DNA from: JACCZX01 sp963791315
GTDB taxonomy: Bacteria > Pseudomonadota > Gammaproteobacteria > Burkholderiales > Burkholderiaceae_F
Assembly: GCA_963791315.1 (NCBI GenBank)
Contig: CAWBRQ010000007.1
Location: 620,001 to 684,000 of the forward strand
Length of the DNA: 64,000 bases
Reading direction: 5' to 3'
A program made the position numbers and the translations under genes. Shown one piece after another: positions 34,693-45,452 of this stretch (its first letter is position 1; every line of letters starts with the position of its first letter). The notes under the pieces were generated by a model. That model saw only the letters and a list, made by a program, of their open reading frames with translations, was not told the DNA's origin and did no database searches.

Positions 34693-34802
34693 TTAAAGTC
34701 AATGCTCAACCGAATCAGGCCGCGACCAGAAACGGGTCGTGGCTCCAATGGGCGATCAGTCGTTAAGGGGCACGAAATGGAGGCTTCTCTTCTCGTTCAC
34801 CC

Positions 34803-35354
34803 GTGAAATTTCGCTCGGCTGTGACGATATGCTGTCAGGATGAGCAAGTACGTCTGCCCCCTTTTTTTGAAAGCCGGTCGGAGCACGGCTATACATTAAT
34901 TGAGCTGATGATCGTCATGTCGATCATCAGCGTCTTGGCTTCAATCTCCATCCCGCAGTACGTGAACTACGCCGTTCGGGCGCGTTGGTCGGACAACATA
35001 GTGCGAGTGGGGCCGCTTAAGATCGCAATCGCGGAGTGTGCACAGTTCAACAACAATACGTTCAACGCAACCACCTGCAATGACGTCGCTTTCCTGATTG
35101 CGAATGCTTTCTTGCCGTTAGGGTACGCGCCGCCAGGTCCGTCCGCGGCAGGCGGCAGTGCGCCTTATATGGCAATGCCGGTTACAGTTGGCAGCGCCGC
35201 GCCGGCCGAGATCGTAATCACTGGCACTGTAAACACTGCCCTGGGCTGTGTTGTCGCAATGACGCCGACAGTAACTGCGTCAGCCGTTACATGGGACTAC
35301 TCGAATAGCGGGGCGGCAGGTTGCGGCCGTTTTCGAACGGGCGTCGGGACTTAA
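34803..35354 (+). CDS. Type IV pilin-like protein
   Basis: Prepilin of about 183 aa. The class III signal is clear: after HG the mature protein begins YTLIELMIVMSIISVLASIS, with the conserved Glu5 and a Tyr in place of the usual N-terminal Phe. The C-terminal globular part has four Cys, likely two disulfides. The assigned start is a GTG at 34803 without a good ribosome site and gives a long 29-residue leader. A frameshift in the C5-T7 run near 34860 could join the ATG at 34840 to the pilin frame. No other pilus gene is near, so this is an orphan pilin. Confidence 0.8.
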   Translation: MKFRSAVTICCQDEQVRLPPFFESRSEHGYTLIELMIVMSIISVLASISIPQYVNYAVRARWSDNIVRVGPLKIAIAECAQFNNNTFNATTCNDVAFLIANAFLPLGYAPPGPSAAGGSAPYMAMPVTVGSAAPAEIVITGTVNTALGCVVAMTPTVTASAVTWDYSNSGAAGCGRFRTGVGT

Positions 35355-35455
35355 GTGCCGCGCAGGACGACTTAGGCGCGCAATGCCTGTGGCGCCGCGT
35401 CCACAGGGTTGAGTCTCGCGCACAGCGATGATCCGCTTTCTGAATTGGACTAGTG

Positions 35456-36928
35456 CTAGTTCACCTTGTTGTGGGAACCAATTCGGCTGAATGCGCTGGT
35501 ACTCGCGCTGGCGATGCTGCGTGCCCGGACTAGCTCATCAGGTGTCAATTTCTGCTGCACCCGAAGCAAATTTTCGCTCTCTTTTTCGGAGCTGCCCGCA
35601 GACGCCAACGAGTACCAAGCATAGGCGAGCGCCAAGTCGTTGGTAACACCATACCCATTTTCGTAAATGCTGCCGATCGCGTTCTGCGCCTCTGAACGAA
35701 CAGGGTTCCTGCCATACGCGTCTCCATATGCAGCCGACCGGGCGAGCCAACGCAGGGCGCTTGGATAGTCCCTTTCAACTCCGATTCCATTCATGTAGGC
35801 AACACCGAGCTGATACATGGCGTCCACTTGTCCGAGTTCGGCCGCTTTCCGATAAAGCTGTAGTGCCCTTGCTAAATTCTTTGGGGTTCCAATGCCGTTG
35901 TATTCCATTGCGGCGAGCTCCCAGATTGCGTCTCTGTTCGCTTGTGCGGCTGCACGGCCAAACCACTCGAAAGCGAGCCGGTTGGTTTCGTCGTAAGACA
36001 GATCTTTGCCCATCCATTTTTTGTCGCCGACCCTGTATCGCTTCGGGTCACCGGCTAGAAAGTGTCGTCCAACGCTCAACTGGATCGTGGCGTCCTTCTG
36101 TGCATCCAGCCGTTGCCACCACTTATTAGATTCAGTTGAATCGGGCCGGATATCGCCGTAGCCAACCTGATAGAGCTCTGCCAACGCATATTGCGACTGC
36201 CAAGAGCCCGCCTCTGCATTTTCTGTCAATAGCTGTATGGCTGAACTCATGGCACTTGGCAATGGGACCAAGTAGCCGGTCTTGACCGCGCCATCCTTGG
36301 AAATGCCAAAGAGGCCAACCAGTGCCAGCTCATGCTTAGCCATTGCAGAACCGAACTCGCTCGCGCGAGTGAGCCACATCACAAGCTGCTTCGGGTTTTC
36401 GCCAATGTCTCCGGCCTTCTCATCTGAGATGACAGCCCCTCTGCGGTCGACTGTTCCATAGGTATGAGCCATCTCGTACGCGGCCTCGGGATGGCCTCCG
36501 ACCGCGGCCCGCTGACGCCATACGTTTGAATTGGCCGTGTTCTTCGCAAGGCCGTAACCATGTCTGTGGCGCAAACTTACTTCATACATTGCCCGCACAT
36601 CGCCGGCTTCGGCGGCCCGTAGATACCAACGAGAAGCCTCTGCCTGGTCCTTGACGACTCCTTCACCGGTCGAGTACTTGACCGCCAGCTTCAGCTGATT
36701 TGCAACATTTCCCTCCTCCGCAGAGCGTTTCAAACCGTCAAGGGCTGATTGACTTGGCTGTGGCGTTTGACTCTGAGAAACCTGCGCTATTGCACCTTCA
36801 GTTGTGGATAGAGGCGCAGCGAAAAACATTTGAAAGAGCAGATCGTAGTTAATCGCTACAGGTACCAAAAGGCTGATTGCCACGATCCATGCTTTGGGGG
36901 AGCCAGGAAGCATCTGAAGGAGCTTCAT
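35456..36928 (-). CDS. Sel1-repeat (tetratricopeptide-like) protein
   Basis: 490 aa. An N-terminal membrane segment (about 13-35) probably anchors it with the rest in the periplasm. About nine Sel1-type repeats follow, with motifs such as KYSTGEGVVKDQAEASRWYLRA, GIGTPKNLARALQLYRKAAE and GVAYMNGIGVERDYPSALRW. Sel1 repeats form helical solenoids that bind partner proteins. No enzyme domain. A 200-base leader with alternative hairpins precedes the gene, suggesting control at RNA level. Confidence 0.88.
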   Translation of the reverse strand: MKLLQMLPGSPKAWIVAISLLVPVAINYDLLFQMFFAAPLSTTEGAIAQVSQSQTPQPSQSALDGLKRSAEEGNVANQLKLAVKYSTGEGVVKDQAEASRWYLRAAEAGDVRAMYEVSLRHRHGYGLAKNTANSNVWRQRAAVGGHPEAAYEMAHTYGTVDRRGAVISDEKAGDIGENPKQLVMWLTRASEFGSAMAKHELALVGLFGISKDGAVKTGYLVPLPSAMSSAIQLLTENAEAGSWQSQYALAELYQVGYGDIRPDSTESNKWWQRLDAQKDATIQLSVGRHFLAGDPKRYRVGDKKWMGKDLSYDETNRLAFEWFGRAAAQANRDAIWELAAMEYNGIGTPKNLARALQLYRKAAELGQVDAMYQLGVAYMNGIGVERDYPSALRWLARSAAYGDAYGRNPVRSEAQNAIGSIYENGYGVTNDLALAYAWYSLASAGSSEKESENLLRVQQKLTPDELVRARSIASASTSAFSRIGSHNKVN

Positions 36929-37140
36929 TTTTTACGGTCCTTAGAGCCGCACCGGCGTCTGGGACAAAGTCTCTCAGCTAGGTTGCCCCTAGCATCGCGC
37001 GTCGCGGTAAGGAAAAGCCGAAGAAAACGGCCTGTTGCCGGCCTCAATTGAGGCGTTGGCGGTGCCTCAGTCGGCGCTAGAAGTCTGCGTCTTTCGACAA
37101 AGTGCGCCCATTTAGAACCGTAAAGCTGCACTCTTTACAG
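36929..37140 (-). promoter_or_regulatory. Structured leader of the Sel1-repeat gene with alternative hairpins
   Basis: Three copies of one hexamer can pair in two exclusive ways: GCCTCA (37041-37046), TGAGGC (37049-37054) and GCCTCA (37064-37069). The first two form the palindrome GCCTCAATTGAGGC; the last two form a stem with a 9-base loop. A GCTAGG/CCTAGC hairpin lies at 36977-36993 and a GTC-GAAA-GAC tetraloop hairpin near 37092. This resembles a riboswitch or attenuator; a c-di-GMP (GEMM) type was considered but not established. Confidence 0.4.
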
Positions 37141-37208
37141 GTTTCCGCAACTTTTTGAAGGCACGATGCGCCGGAACATTTCGTCTGCACGCTGGAAGGA
37201 ACATCGGC

Positions 37209-37570
37209 ATGAGGCTTTTCTTTCTGATTGCCCTTTGGTTGTTGCCTGCTCTGACGTTCGCACAGACACCTGTGGCGAAATCACAAGGACGGCTCAGTCT
37301 GGCTTCTGTATGTGGCGTCCATCAATGTAGGTGAGCCTCAACAAAACGGTGATCGCGTCGTTTCCGCGTTGGTTGAAAAACGTGACAGGAATGGCGCATC
37401 TGTTGAAAGGGTGCGCCAAGTCACGACGGGCTGTTACGTGCACGGCGACGGAAAAACTCCGATCAACCAAATGTGACGCCGAGGATGCGTGGACTCGGAG
37501 CGGCCCGCCATTCTGGCATCTCGAAGTGGCGACCCGCAATGGGATCGTGTTGGCTGTGGGCGTCGAATGA
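37209..37570 (+). CDS. Small secreted protein, family unknown, two frameshifts
   Basis: Starts with a clear signal peptide (MRLFFLIALWLLPALTFAQ, cleavage after Ala18). After one shift near 37310 it continues ASINVGEPQQNGDRVVSALV and TTGCYVHGDGKTPINQ, and after another near 37470 it ends SGPPFWHLEVATRNGIVLAV. Joined, the mature protein would be about 100 aa and beta-rich, exported to the periplasm. No family is recognised. The three parts each look coding, which supports a single gene broken by indels. Confidence 0.5.
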
Positions 37571-37709
37571 CGACTGCGTTGAGTTGGGCTTCTGGGTCGC
37601 AGTTGCGATGCGGGCCTCCGCAACCGGCACGTCGTGGCAGAACACGTCGCAGAACTTCGCACGATCGTCAAGCCGGGGACTGTCAGATCACTAGCGGCGA
37701 TGCGGCAGA

Positions 37710-38230
37710 TTAGGCGTTCACAGCCTTCTCGGTGCGAGTCGGCAGCTTCCAGTTGGGCCGGACGAAATGGCAGGTGTAGCCGCCGGGATATTCGCTGGAG
37801 GTAATCCTGGTGCTCGGGTTCGGCCTCCCAGAAGTCGCTCGCTGGAACGACTTCAGTCACAACCTTGCCCGGCCACAGGCCTGAGGCATCGACATCGGCG
37901 ATCGTATCTTCGGCGATCCGCTTTTGCTCGTCGCTGGTGTAGAAGATCGCCGATCGATAGCTGCTCCCGACGTCGTTGCCCTGTCGATTGCGCGTGCTGG
38001 GGTCGTGAATCTGGAAGAAGAATTCGAGGATCTGCCGATAGCTGATGCGGGCAGGATCAAAGATGATCTCGACTGCTTCGGCGTGTCCGGGATGATTGCG
38101 ATACGTCGCGTTGCGAGTTACTGCCGCCCGTATAGCCGACCCGCGTCGACAGAACGCCGTCGTAGCGGCGAATCAGATCCTGCACGCCCCAAAAGCAACC
38201 GCCGGCCAGAACCGCACGTTCCTTATTCAT
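37710..38230 (-). CDS. msrA: Peptide methionine sulfoxide reductase A, frameshifted
   Basis: Repairs methionine-S-sulfoxide in proteins. The N-terminal frame from ATG 38230 holds the active site AGGCFWGVQDLIRRYDG and VGYTGG; the middle frame reads AVEIIFDPARISYRQILEFF and DPSTRNRQGNDVGSSYRSA; the third frame gives VTEVVPASDFWEAEPEHQDY ending in EKAVNA at 37710. At least two one-base shifts (near 38120 and 37805) are needed. Joined length is about 173 aa, normal. The start overlaps the msrB stop as ATGA, so the two are one operon. Confidence 0.88.
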
Positions 38231-38677
38231 GGCATATCCTCCACTTGGTTCAAGTACGCGCCGTAACCCTCTGCCTCCATGTCGTCGCGGTGAATGAACC
38301 GCAGCGACGCTGAGTTGATGCAATAGCGCAATCCACCGCGGTCTTTGGGACCGTCGGGAAATACGTGCCCGAGATGGCTGTCCGCGTGCATGGAGCGCAC
38401 CTCGGTTCGAACCATGCCGTGCGTGGTGTCCTCTCAATTCGTTGACATTCGCCGGCTCAATGGGCTTGGTGAAGCTCGGCCACCCGCAGCCCGATTCGAA
38501 CTTATCGGACGAAGCGAACAGCGGCTCGCCCGACACAACGTCGACGTAGATGCCCGGTTCATGGTTGTCCAGATACTCGCCCGTTCCCGGCGGCTCAGTG
38601 CCGCTCTGCTGCGTCACGCGATACTGCTCAGGCGATAGCTTGCGGATCGCCTCTTCGTCCTTGGTGAATTTCCGCAT
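38227..38677 (-). CDS. msrB: Peptide methionine sulfoxide reductase B, frameshifted
   Basis: Reduces methionine-R-sulfoxide. From ATG 38677: MRKFTKDEEAIRKLSPEQYR, GTEPPGTGEY and SGCGWPSFTKPI; after a one-base shift near 38432 the frame continues SMHADSHLGHVFPDGPKDRG and RYCINSASLRF, the last with the catalytic Cys. The two zinc CxxC motifs of many MsrB are absent; the first appears as SGCG. About 150 aa when joined. Upstream partner of msrA with overlapping stop and start codons. Confidence 0.88.
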
Positions 38678-39099
38678 CGTTGCTCCTCGTTCCGCTCCAC
38701 GAACGTGAGCGTCAGGCGCGCCATCGTACGACCTTTGAACTATGGGCGTAGTTGGCGGAGGCGAACACAAACGGACTGACAGGAAGCGCGGCCCCCTACC
38801 AGCTTGCTTTTGACGCTCAGCTGACGGTCGTCACTGGCAAGCCAGCGAACGCCTGATGGGCGTCCGCTTTGGGTCGCTGCGTTCGCGATACTTAGCGTCT
38901 ACCTGCAAATCTCAGCTGTTGGACCTTACGCGTCGGTCTGTGCCCACTTTTTGTCGGCAACACGCTGCTGATTGAACCGCTGCCTATCGGATACGTGAGT
39001 CGTGCCCTCCGCCGACGGTTCGACGCACTCGAAATCGTCTGGTTGGTCTACTAGCGGCCAAGAGTCGGTGACAATGAGTCATTCTGCGCAGAGCACTTC
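38678..39099. other. Intergenic gap with one imperfect hairpin
   Basis: 422 bases between msrB and the MntP-like gene. A hairpin AGCGAACGCC (38844-38853) / GGCGTCCGCT (38859-38868) with one mismatch was seen. No yybP-ykoY manganese riboswitch, Mur/Fur-type site or reading frame could be supported. Confidence 0.35.
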
Positions 39100-39672
39100 A
39101 TGCACCCGATCTCGATCTTCCTTCTCGCCATCGCGATGTCGACCGATGCGTTTGCCGCAGCAGTCGGCAAGGGCGCCGCGATGCACAAGCCGCGCCTCCC
39201 GGATGCGCTCCGCGCAGGTGTTATTTTCGGCACCATCGAAGGCCTGACACCAGTCGTTGGATGGCTTTTAGGTGTGGCGGCAGCAAAATACATCGCCGCG
39301 TGGGACCATTGGATCGCCTTCACTCTGCTCGGCCTTCTCGGCCTGCACATGATCTATGCCGGGCTCAAGCCTGAAAGCGAGGGCGGCGGTACCGATACTA
39401 CGCGGCGTGAAGAGGGCTTCTGGAGTCTGGCTGCCACCGGCCTTGCGACGAGTATCGACGCGATGGCGGCCGGTGTCGGCCTCGCGTTTCTTGAAGTGAA
39501 CATCGCGGTCGTCGCGCTGGTGATCGGCCTGACAACGCTGGTCATGGTGACGCTCGGCATCATGCTCGGCCGCATCCTTGGCAGACTCGCAGGAAAGCGC
39601 GCGGAGATCATCGGTGGTTTGATGCTGATCGGGATTGGCTCCACGATTTTGTACGAGCACCTATCTGCCTAG
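39100..39672 (+). CDS. mntP: MntP-type manganese efflux pump
   Basis: 190-aa membrane protein with six helices in two homologous halves, each with the family motif around Asp: AIAMSTDAFAAAVGKG and GLATSIDAMAAGVGLA. These Asp residues take part in Mn2+ transport in MntP/YebN. The length is normal and the gene intact. It presumably exports excess manganese from the cytoplasm. A manganese riboswitch, often upstream of mntP, was not found. Confidence 0.9.
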   Translation: MHPISIFLLAIAMSTDAFAAAVGKGAAMHKPRLPDALRAGVIFGTIEGLTPVVGWLLGVAAAKYIAAWDHWIAFTLLGLLGLHMIYAGLKPESEGGGTDTTRREEGFWSLAATGLATSIDAMAAGVGLAFLEVNIAVVALVIGLTTLVMVTLGIMLGRILGRLAGKRAEIIGGLMLIGIGSTILYEHLSA

Positions 39673-39723
39673 AACGAACGTTCGCAATGGCCGCAAGCGG
39701 CAGTTGCGCGAGCAGGGCGTTCG

Positions 39724-40204
39724 TTACCGCTTTTCGTAGGCGCTTTTTAGCTTCCCCTCGATCGTCGCGACGTCGCGCTCCATTCCGGCGATGCGCGCCT
39801 CGTACTCGGGCGTCAAGCGGCTGCCGCCGCCCGCTAGGCCGCGTCGCTCGCCCGGCAACGGTTCGCGACCGAGTTCGAGTTTTTTCTTTGCGATCGCAAG
39901 GTCACGCTCCAACGCAGCAATATTGTCGGGCGGCACTGCACCCTTTGGGGTGCCGCTGGTCGCATGGTCGGATCTGTTGGGGTGCCTGGCCGCGCTGGCA
40001 GCTGCTTGCCGAAGGTTGACTCGGCATTGTGTTGACGCGCGGAGTGCTTTTCGCTTCGCGCTCTTCGAGCACCTTGCCGCCGGAGGGGACGCTGTCGCTG
40101 TACAGCACACTGCCGTCGGGCATCTGGACCTTGTAGATCATGGACTGGCCAATAGCCAGCAACGGCGCGCCGGTCAGGCAAACGGCGAGAATCAATCGGC
40201 GCAT
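39724..40204 (-). CDS. DUF4124 periplasmic protein, frameshifted
   Basis: Signal peptide MRRLILAVCLTGAPLLAIGQ, then a DUF4124-type module (IYKVQMPDGSVLYSDSVPSG) with unknown function, common in proteobacterial envelope proteins. After a shift near 40015 the second frame gives a coiled-coil C-terminus (DNIAALERDLAIAKKKLELG ... ARIAGMERDVATIEGKLKSA). Joined length about 160 aa. Confidence 0.75.
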
Positions 40205-40391
40205 GCGGTCTCCTTGAAATGGTTGTATCGCCATTGGATAACGATAGCCGGTTCATCGCGGCTGACAAAAGGGTTGGGCAAGCCGTATTTCGGGGCGTTC
40301 CAAAAGGTTTCGCCGGACAATCGCGCGGTAATTGGCGCCATCGGTCGGTTATCCACAGTTTCGGTGCGATCGCGATGGCAAAATCGTGTGG

Positions 40392-43300
40392 ATGAGCGTC
40401 ACGCAGTTTGTCCATCTTCGCCTGCATTCGGAGTTTTCGGTCGTCGACGGCATCGTTCGTATCGACGACGCGATCGCGCAAGGCAGCGATTGACGGGCAG
40501 GGCGCGCTGGCCCTGACCGACAGCGCCAACATGTTCGGGGCGGTGCGCTTTTATCTGGCATCGCGCAAGCGCGGCATCAAGCCGATCATCGGCTGCGATC
40601 TGTGGATCACCAACGATCTCGACCGCGATAACCCGACCCGCATGGTGGTGCTGGTGCAGAACCGTCGCGGGCTATTTGAATCTGTGCAAGCTGATCACGC
40701 GCGCCTATCTTGAGAACCCGCATCGCAACCGCGCTGAGGTTCGCATCGACTGGTTCGAGGAAGGGCAGGGCCGCTTCGCAGAAGGATTGATTGCGCTGTC
40801 GGGCGCGCGCTATGGAGCGGTCGGCTGCTGCTTGCTTTCCGGCAAGCCCGAGGCCGCGGCGCTTGTGGCGCAGCGGTTGGCGGCGTCGTTCGACGGGCGG
40901 TTCTACCTGGAACTGCAGCGCACGGGTGACGCCCGCGATGCGGTGCAGACGAAGGCCGCGTTGTCACTCGCAACGCGTCTGCACCTACCGGTCGTTGCGA
41001 CGCACCCGATCCAATTCCTTGAGCGCGCAGACTTTCGCGCACACGAGGCACGCGTGTGCATCGCTGAAGGTCATACGTTGAACGACACGCGCCGGCCGCG
41101 GCGTTACACGCCGGAGCAGTACATGAAGACGCAGGCCGAGATGGCCGAGCTGTTCGCCGATGTGCCGGTGGCGCTCGCGAACTCGGTGCAGATTGCCAAG
41201 CGCTGCAACCTGACGCTCGAACTGGGTACCGCACGCTTGCCAAAGTTTCCGACGCCGGAAGGTGTGACGCTCGACGATCACTGCCGGGCCTTGGCGTCGG
41301 CAGGGCTCGAGCAGCGACTGACGAAGCTGTACGCGGACGAAAGCTCGCGTAATGCGCGGCGGCCGGAGTATGCCGCGCGGCTCGATCTCGAACTGTCGAC
41401 GATCGCCAAAATGGGCTACTCAGGCTACTTCCTGATCGTTGCCGACTTCATCAACTGGGCCAAAAGCAACGGCATTCCGGTGGGCCCGGGCCGAGGATCG
41501 GGCGCCGGTTCGCTGGTGGCGTATTCGCTTCGCATCACCGATCTCGACCCGCTGCAATACGGATTGCTGTTCGAGCGTTTTCTGAATCCCGAGCGTGTGT
41601 CGATGCCGGATTTCGATATCGATTTCTGTCAGGACAACCGTGATCGCGTGATCGACTATGTGAAGCGCAAGTACGGGCACGAAGCGGTATCGCAAATTGC
41701 TACGTTCGGCACGCTGGGCGCAAAGGCCGTCGTGAGAGACGCCGGCCGCGTGCTTGATATGCCGTACACGAAGTGCGATCAACTTTCGAAGTTGATACCG
41801 CACAACCCGACCGATCCCTGGACTCTGGAGCGCGCGCTCGCGCAGGAGCCTGCGTTCGCCGACGCGGTGGCAGGCGATGAGGAGAACCAGGAACTGATCG
41901 CTCTTGCGAAGCCGCTCGAAGGATTGACGCGCAATGTCGGCATGCACGCGGGCGGCGTGCTGATCGCGCCGGGCAGGCTGACGGACTTCACACCGCTGTA
42001 CTGCGCGCAAGGCACCGAAGGCGTGATCAGTCAGTACGACAAGGACGACGTCGAGGCGATCGGGCTCGTGAAGTTCGACTTCCTCGGGTTGACGACGTTG
42101 ACGATCATGGATCTGACGCTGAAGTACGTGCGGCAGCTCGATCCGTCGTTTGCATTGGAGCTCGATAGGTTGCCGCTCGACGACGCCGCGACCTACGAAA
42201 TCTTCAAGCGCGGCGAGACGACCGCGATATTCCAGTTTGAATCGCGCGGCATGCGCGAGCTATTGAAGCGCGCCAAGCCGGATCGATTGGAAGACCTGAT
42301 CGCCTTGAACGCGCTATATCGCCCGGGGCCGATGGATCTGATTCCGGAATACGTCGATCGCAAGCAGGGCCGACAGAAAGTCGAATACCTGCATCGATCG
42401 ATCGAGCCGATCCTTTCCGAAACCTACGGCGTGATGGTGTATCAGGAGCAGGTGATGCGCATCGCGCAAGTGACCGGCGGCTATTCGCTTGGCGGCGCCG
42501 ATCTTCTTCGGCGCGCGATGAGCAAGAAAAAGCCCGAAGAGATGGCGACACATCGTTCGATCTTCGTCGACGGTGCGGCCGGCAAGGGCGTCGACGAGCG
42601 CACTGCGACCGAGCTGTTCAACCATATTGAGAAGTTTGCCGGCTATGGGTTCAACAAGAGCCATAGCGCGGCGTATGCGCTGATCGCGTATCAGACGGCG
42701 TACTTCAAGGTGCATTACCCGGCGGCTTTCATGGCGGCCAACTTGTCGACGTTGATGGACGACACCGACAAGGTCAAGGACCTGATCGAGGACTGCAAGG
42801 CAATCGGATTGAAGGTGCTTGCACCGGATATCAACGTGAGCGCCTATCGATTCGAGCCGGTCGATGCAAAAACGATTCGCTACGGACTCGGTGCCATCAA
42901 GGGTACTGGTCGCGGCGCTATCGAGGCGATTATTGCCGCGCGGTCGGCAGGCGGGCCATTTTCCGACTTGTTCGATCTGACCGCGCGTGTCGACAAACAG
43001 TTTGTCAGCCGCCGTGTGTTCGAGGCGTTGGTGCGCGCCGGCGCGTTTGACCGCTTGAACGACGATCGCGCGGTCCTGCTGGCGAGCGTCGGAAGGGCGA
43101 TCGACGCGGCCGACCACACGGCCGCTGCGGCGGGACAGGCGAGCCTGTTCGGCGCGTTCGAAAGCGCACGGCACGTCGAATATGTGACCGCGGCACGCTG
43201 GAACGAGCGCGAAAAGCTTTCGAACGAAAAGCTCGCGCTGGGTTATTACTTCTCGGGTCACTTGTTCACCGAGTTCGCTGCGGAAGCGCGCCGGCTGGCG

Positions 43301-43873
43301 CCAACGCGGTTGGCCGACGTGCACCAGGCGGCGGCGGTCGGTCGAGGCGAACAGAGAGGTGAGCAAGTGAGGCTGGCGGGCGTCATCGTATCGGCGCGTA
43401 GTCAAAACACACGGCGCGGGCGCATGGGAGTTGTCGTTCTCGAAGACGGCACGGCGCAGCTCGAGCTGATGGTGTTTTCGGAGCTGTACGACCGCAAGCG
43501 CGCGTTGTTGAAAGAGGATCAGCTGCTGTTTGTGATTGGCAGAGTGCGCAACGATGAGTTCGCGCAACGCTTATCAGTGTCGGCTGACGAGTTGATGGAT
43601 CTGACCGAAGCACGCGCGCGCGCCGCAGCTCGCCTGCGCATCGAAGTCGAAGGTGTTGGCGATGTGGTCAGGCTGCGTGACGCGCTCGATCCGTACCGAG
43701 TCACCAACGGGCACGCGGGTCAGGGATGCCGCATCGTGATCAGTTACAGCAACGGTGCGGGCAGCGTCGATGTGGCATTGCCGGAGGAATGGCGCGTGCG
43801 ACCTGAAGATCGTCTGGCGGCAGACCTTGCGATGCAGCCAAGGGTGCGCCGCGCGTACTACAACTACGCGTGA
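40392..43873 (+). CDS. dnaE: DNA polymerase III alpha subunit, two frameshifts near the start
   Basis: Replicative polymerase. From ATG 40392 the PHP domain begins VHLRLHSEFSVVDGIVRIDD; shifts near 40480 and 40675 lead into the long frame ending at 43873. In it are the catalytic Asp motif MPDFDIDFCQDNRD, the GAGSLVAYSLRITDLDPL fingers region, helix-hairpin-helix and OB-fold parts. Joined length about 1160 aa, as expected. Essential gene, so the breaks are probably sequence errors. Convergent with the glycosyltransferase gene 4 bases downstream. Confidence 0.93.
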
Positions 43874-43877
43874 AACG

Positions 43878-44689
43878 TCACCGATACTGATCGAGCCCCG
43901 TTTGCGCGCGCGTTTGGTGTGCATTCATGCGTGCCTGGAAGCGCTCCCAATTTTGGCCCTCTGCTGAGCGATCATTCTCGGGATGCCAGAGGTGATACAC
44001 GTTCGTCGCCAGCCGCCCATTCTTGAGTCGCACGCCGGATTCGATCAGCCGCGCGGCGAAGTCCGAGTCTTCGAAGCCCCACCCCTGAAAACACTCGTCG
44101 AAGCCATTCACGTTTTCGATGGCGGTGCGAAACGCGCTGAAGTTGCAGCCTCTAAGCCGCTGCCAGCGGCGGGCGCCCAATTTGCGCAGTGGTCCGAGCG
44201 GTAGTCGCGGCAACGATCATCGCACGATTAACTTTTCCCTGAATTGCGGCCACGGTCGCATCGGTGACGCTCCAATCTTCGATGGCAGTGTCATTCGCCA
44301 GGACAGCACGCGTAAAGGCTTGCACTCAGCAGCACACGGCCGCCGGTGACGCACCAACCACTTTCTGCCAGATCACGGTGAGCACGCACGAAGTGCCGGC
44401 GCACGATGCAGTCGCCGTCCAGGTAGATCAGATAATCGCCACGGGCGATCGCGGTGGCGCGATTTCGTACGGCAGCGAGACGAAACCCAGTGTCTTCCTG
44501 CCAGACCTGAGTCAGCGGTACCGGCAGTGTTGCCTGTGCATGCTTGACCGCGTCTGCGGTGTCGCTTCTGGAGCCGTCGTCCGCGACGACGACTTCGAAT
44601 TGACGGTCATCCTGTTTTCCAAGACTCCGTAGCACCGCAGCTAGTGCATCGGGGCGGTTGTACGTGGCGACAACGACCGAAATCAACAT
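43878..44689 (-). CDS. Family 2 glycosyltransferase, frameshifted
   Basis: GT-A-fold enzyme that uses nucleotide sugars. N-terminal frame from 44689: SVVVATYNRPDALAAVLRSL, EVVVADDGS and the metal-binding YLDGD. After a shift between 44215 and 44300 the C-terminal frame reads GFDECFQGWGFEDSDFAARL and NVYHLWHPEN, like the GT7-type C-terminal domain with its GWGxED motif. Joined length about 270 aa. It overlaps no neighbour and starts 5 bases downstream of the WaaE-like gene, so it belongs to the same operon. Confidence 0.85.
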
Positions 44690-44693
44690 CGCA

Positions 44694-45452
44694 TCAGTCG
44701 CGTGGGTGCTGCTTGAGCAGCATCGCTTTTATGTAACGGTAGTACGAGCCTTCGGCATTGCTGACCGCAAGCATGAAGCCGTGACTGCCGTCAAGAAAGC
44801 CGCGCTTCAGGAAGTAGGTCCGAAAGAACGCAGAAAATCCGTGAACAACCGCCGTCATGACCGTGGGTCGGCGTCCGCGCTGCAGCACTATCGGTGCCGA
44901 CAGCGACGAATAGTGATTCACTTTGTGCAGCACTTGTTCCATCGTGCGAAAACTCCAATGCTCAAGCGGGCTGCGCAGCCGGCCAATCTTTCCGTCCGTC
45001 TGCAGGGACTCATGCACCGGCGCCGACGAAAATCGAGCGGTGCCGCGCCGGAACAACCTGCGAACGTAGTCCGGCCACCAGCCTGAATGACGCATGAAGC
45101 GGCCGCAGTAGTAGGAGCTGCGCGGCATCTCGTAAACGTCGAATGTCGAATTGCGCAGCGCGGTCTGAATTTCCTCGCGCAATTCTTGCGGCACACGCTC
45201 GTCCGCGTCGATCGAGAGTACCCAATCGCCCGAGCAGGCATCGATCGCGCGGTTCTTCTGAACGCCGAAACCCGGCCAGTCGGTCGCCTCGATGACACGC
45301 GCGCCGGCCGCGCGCGCGATCTCGCACGTGCGGTCCTGGCTGCCGCCGTCGACGACGACGATCTCATCGGCGAATGCCACGCTCGCGAGACACTCCGCGA
45401 GGTTGCGTTCCTCGTTTAGCGTGATGATGGCAACGCTTAGGCGGATTCTCAT
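44694..45452 (-). CDS. LPS core glycosyltransferase, WaaE/KdtX-like (GT2)
   Basis: 252 aa, intact. GT2 signature SVAIITLNEERNLAECLASV, EIVVVDGGSQDRT, catalytic SIDADERVP, and the family-typical HSGWWPDYVRRLFRRG with a late HGFSAFFRTYFLKRGFLDG. Homologues add a glucose to the lipopolysaccharide inner core. First gene of a two-gene glycosyltransferase operon; other LPS genes follow on the opposite strand. Confidence 0.88.
   Translation of the reverse strand: MRIRLSVAIITLNEERNLAECLASVAFADEIVVVDGGSQDRTCEIARAAGARVIEATDWPGFGVQKNRAIDACSGDWVLSIDADERVPQELREEIQTALRNSTFDVYEMPRSSYYCGRFMRHSGWWPDYVRRLFRRGTARFSSAPVHESLQTDGKIGRLRSPLEHWSFRTMEQVLHKVNHYSSLSAPIVLQRGRRPTVMTAVVHGFSAFFRTYFLKRGFLDGSHGFMLAVSNAEGSYYRYIKAMLLKQHPRD

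Noticed and set aside
37049..37110. c-di-GMP (GEMM) riboswitch
   Set aside because: The GAAA hairpin and GACGCA bases are suggestive, but the rest of the core does not align; kept only as a structured leader.
38678..39099. Possible manganese riboswitch before mntP
   Set aside because: The yybP-ykoY conserved bases were not found.
42314..43567. 417-codon minus-strand frame inside dnaE
   Set aside because: Antisense shadow of the polymerase gene.
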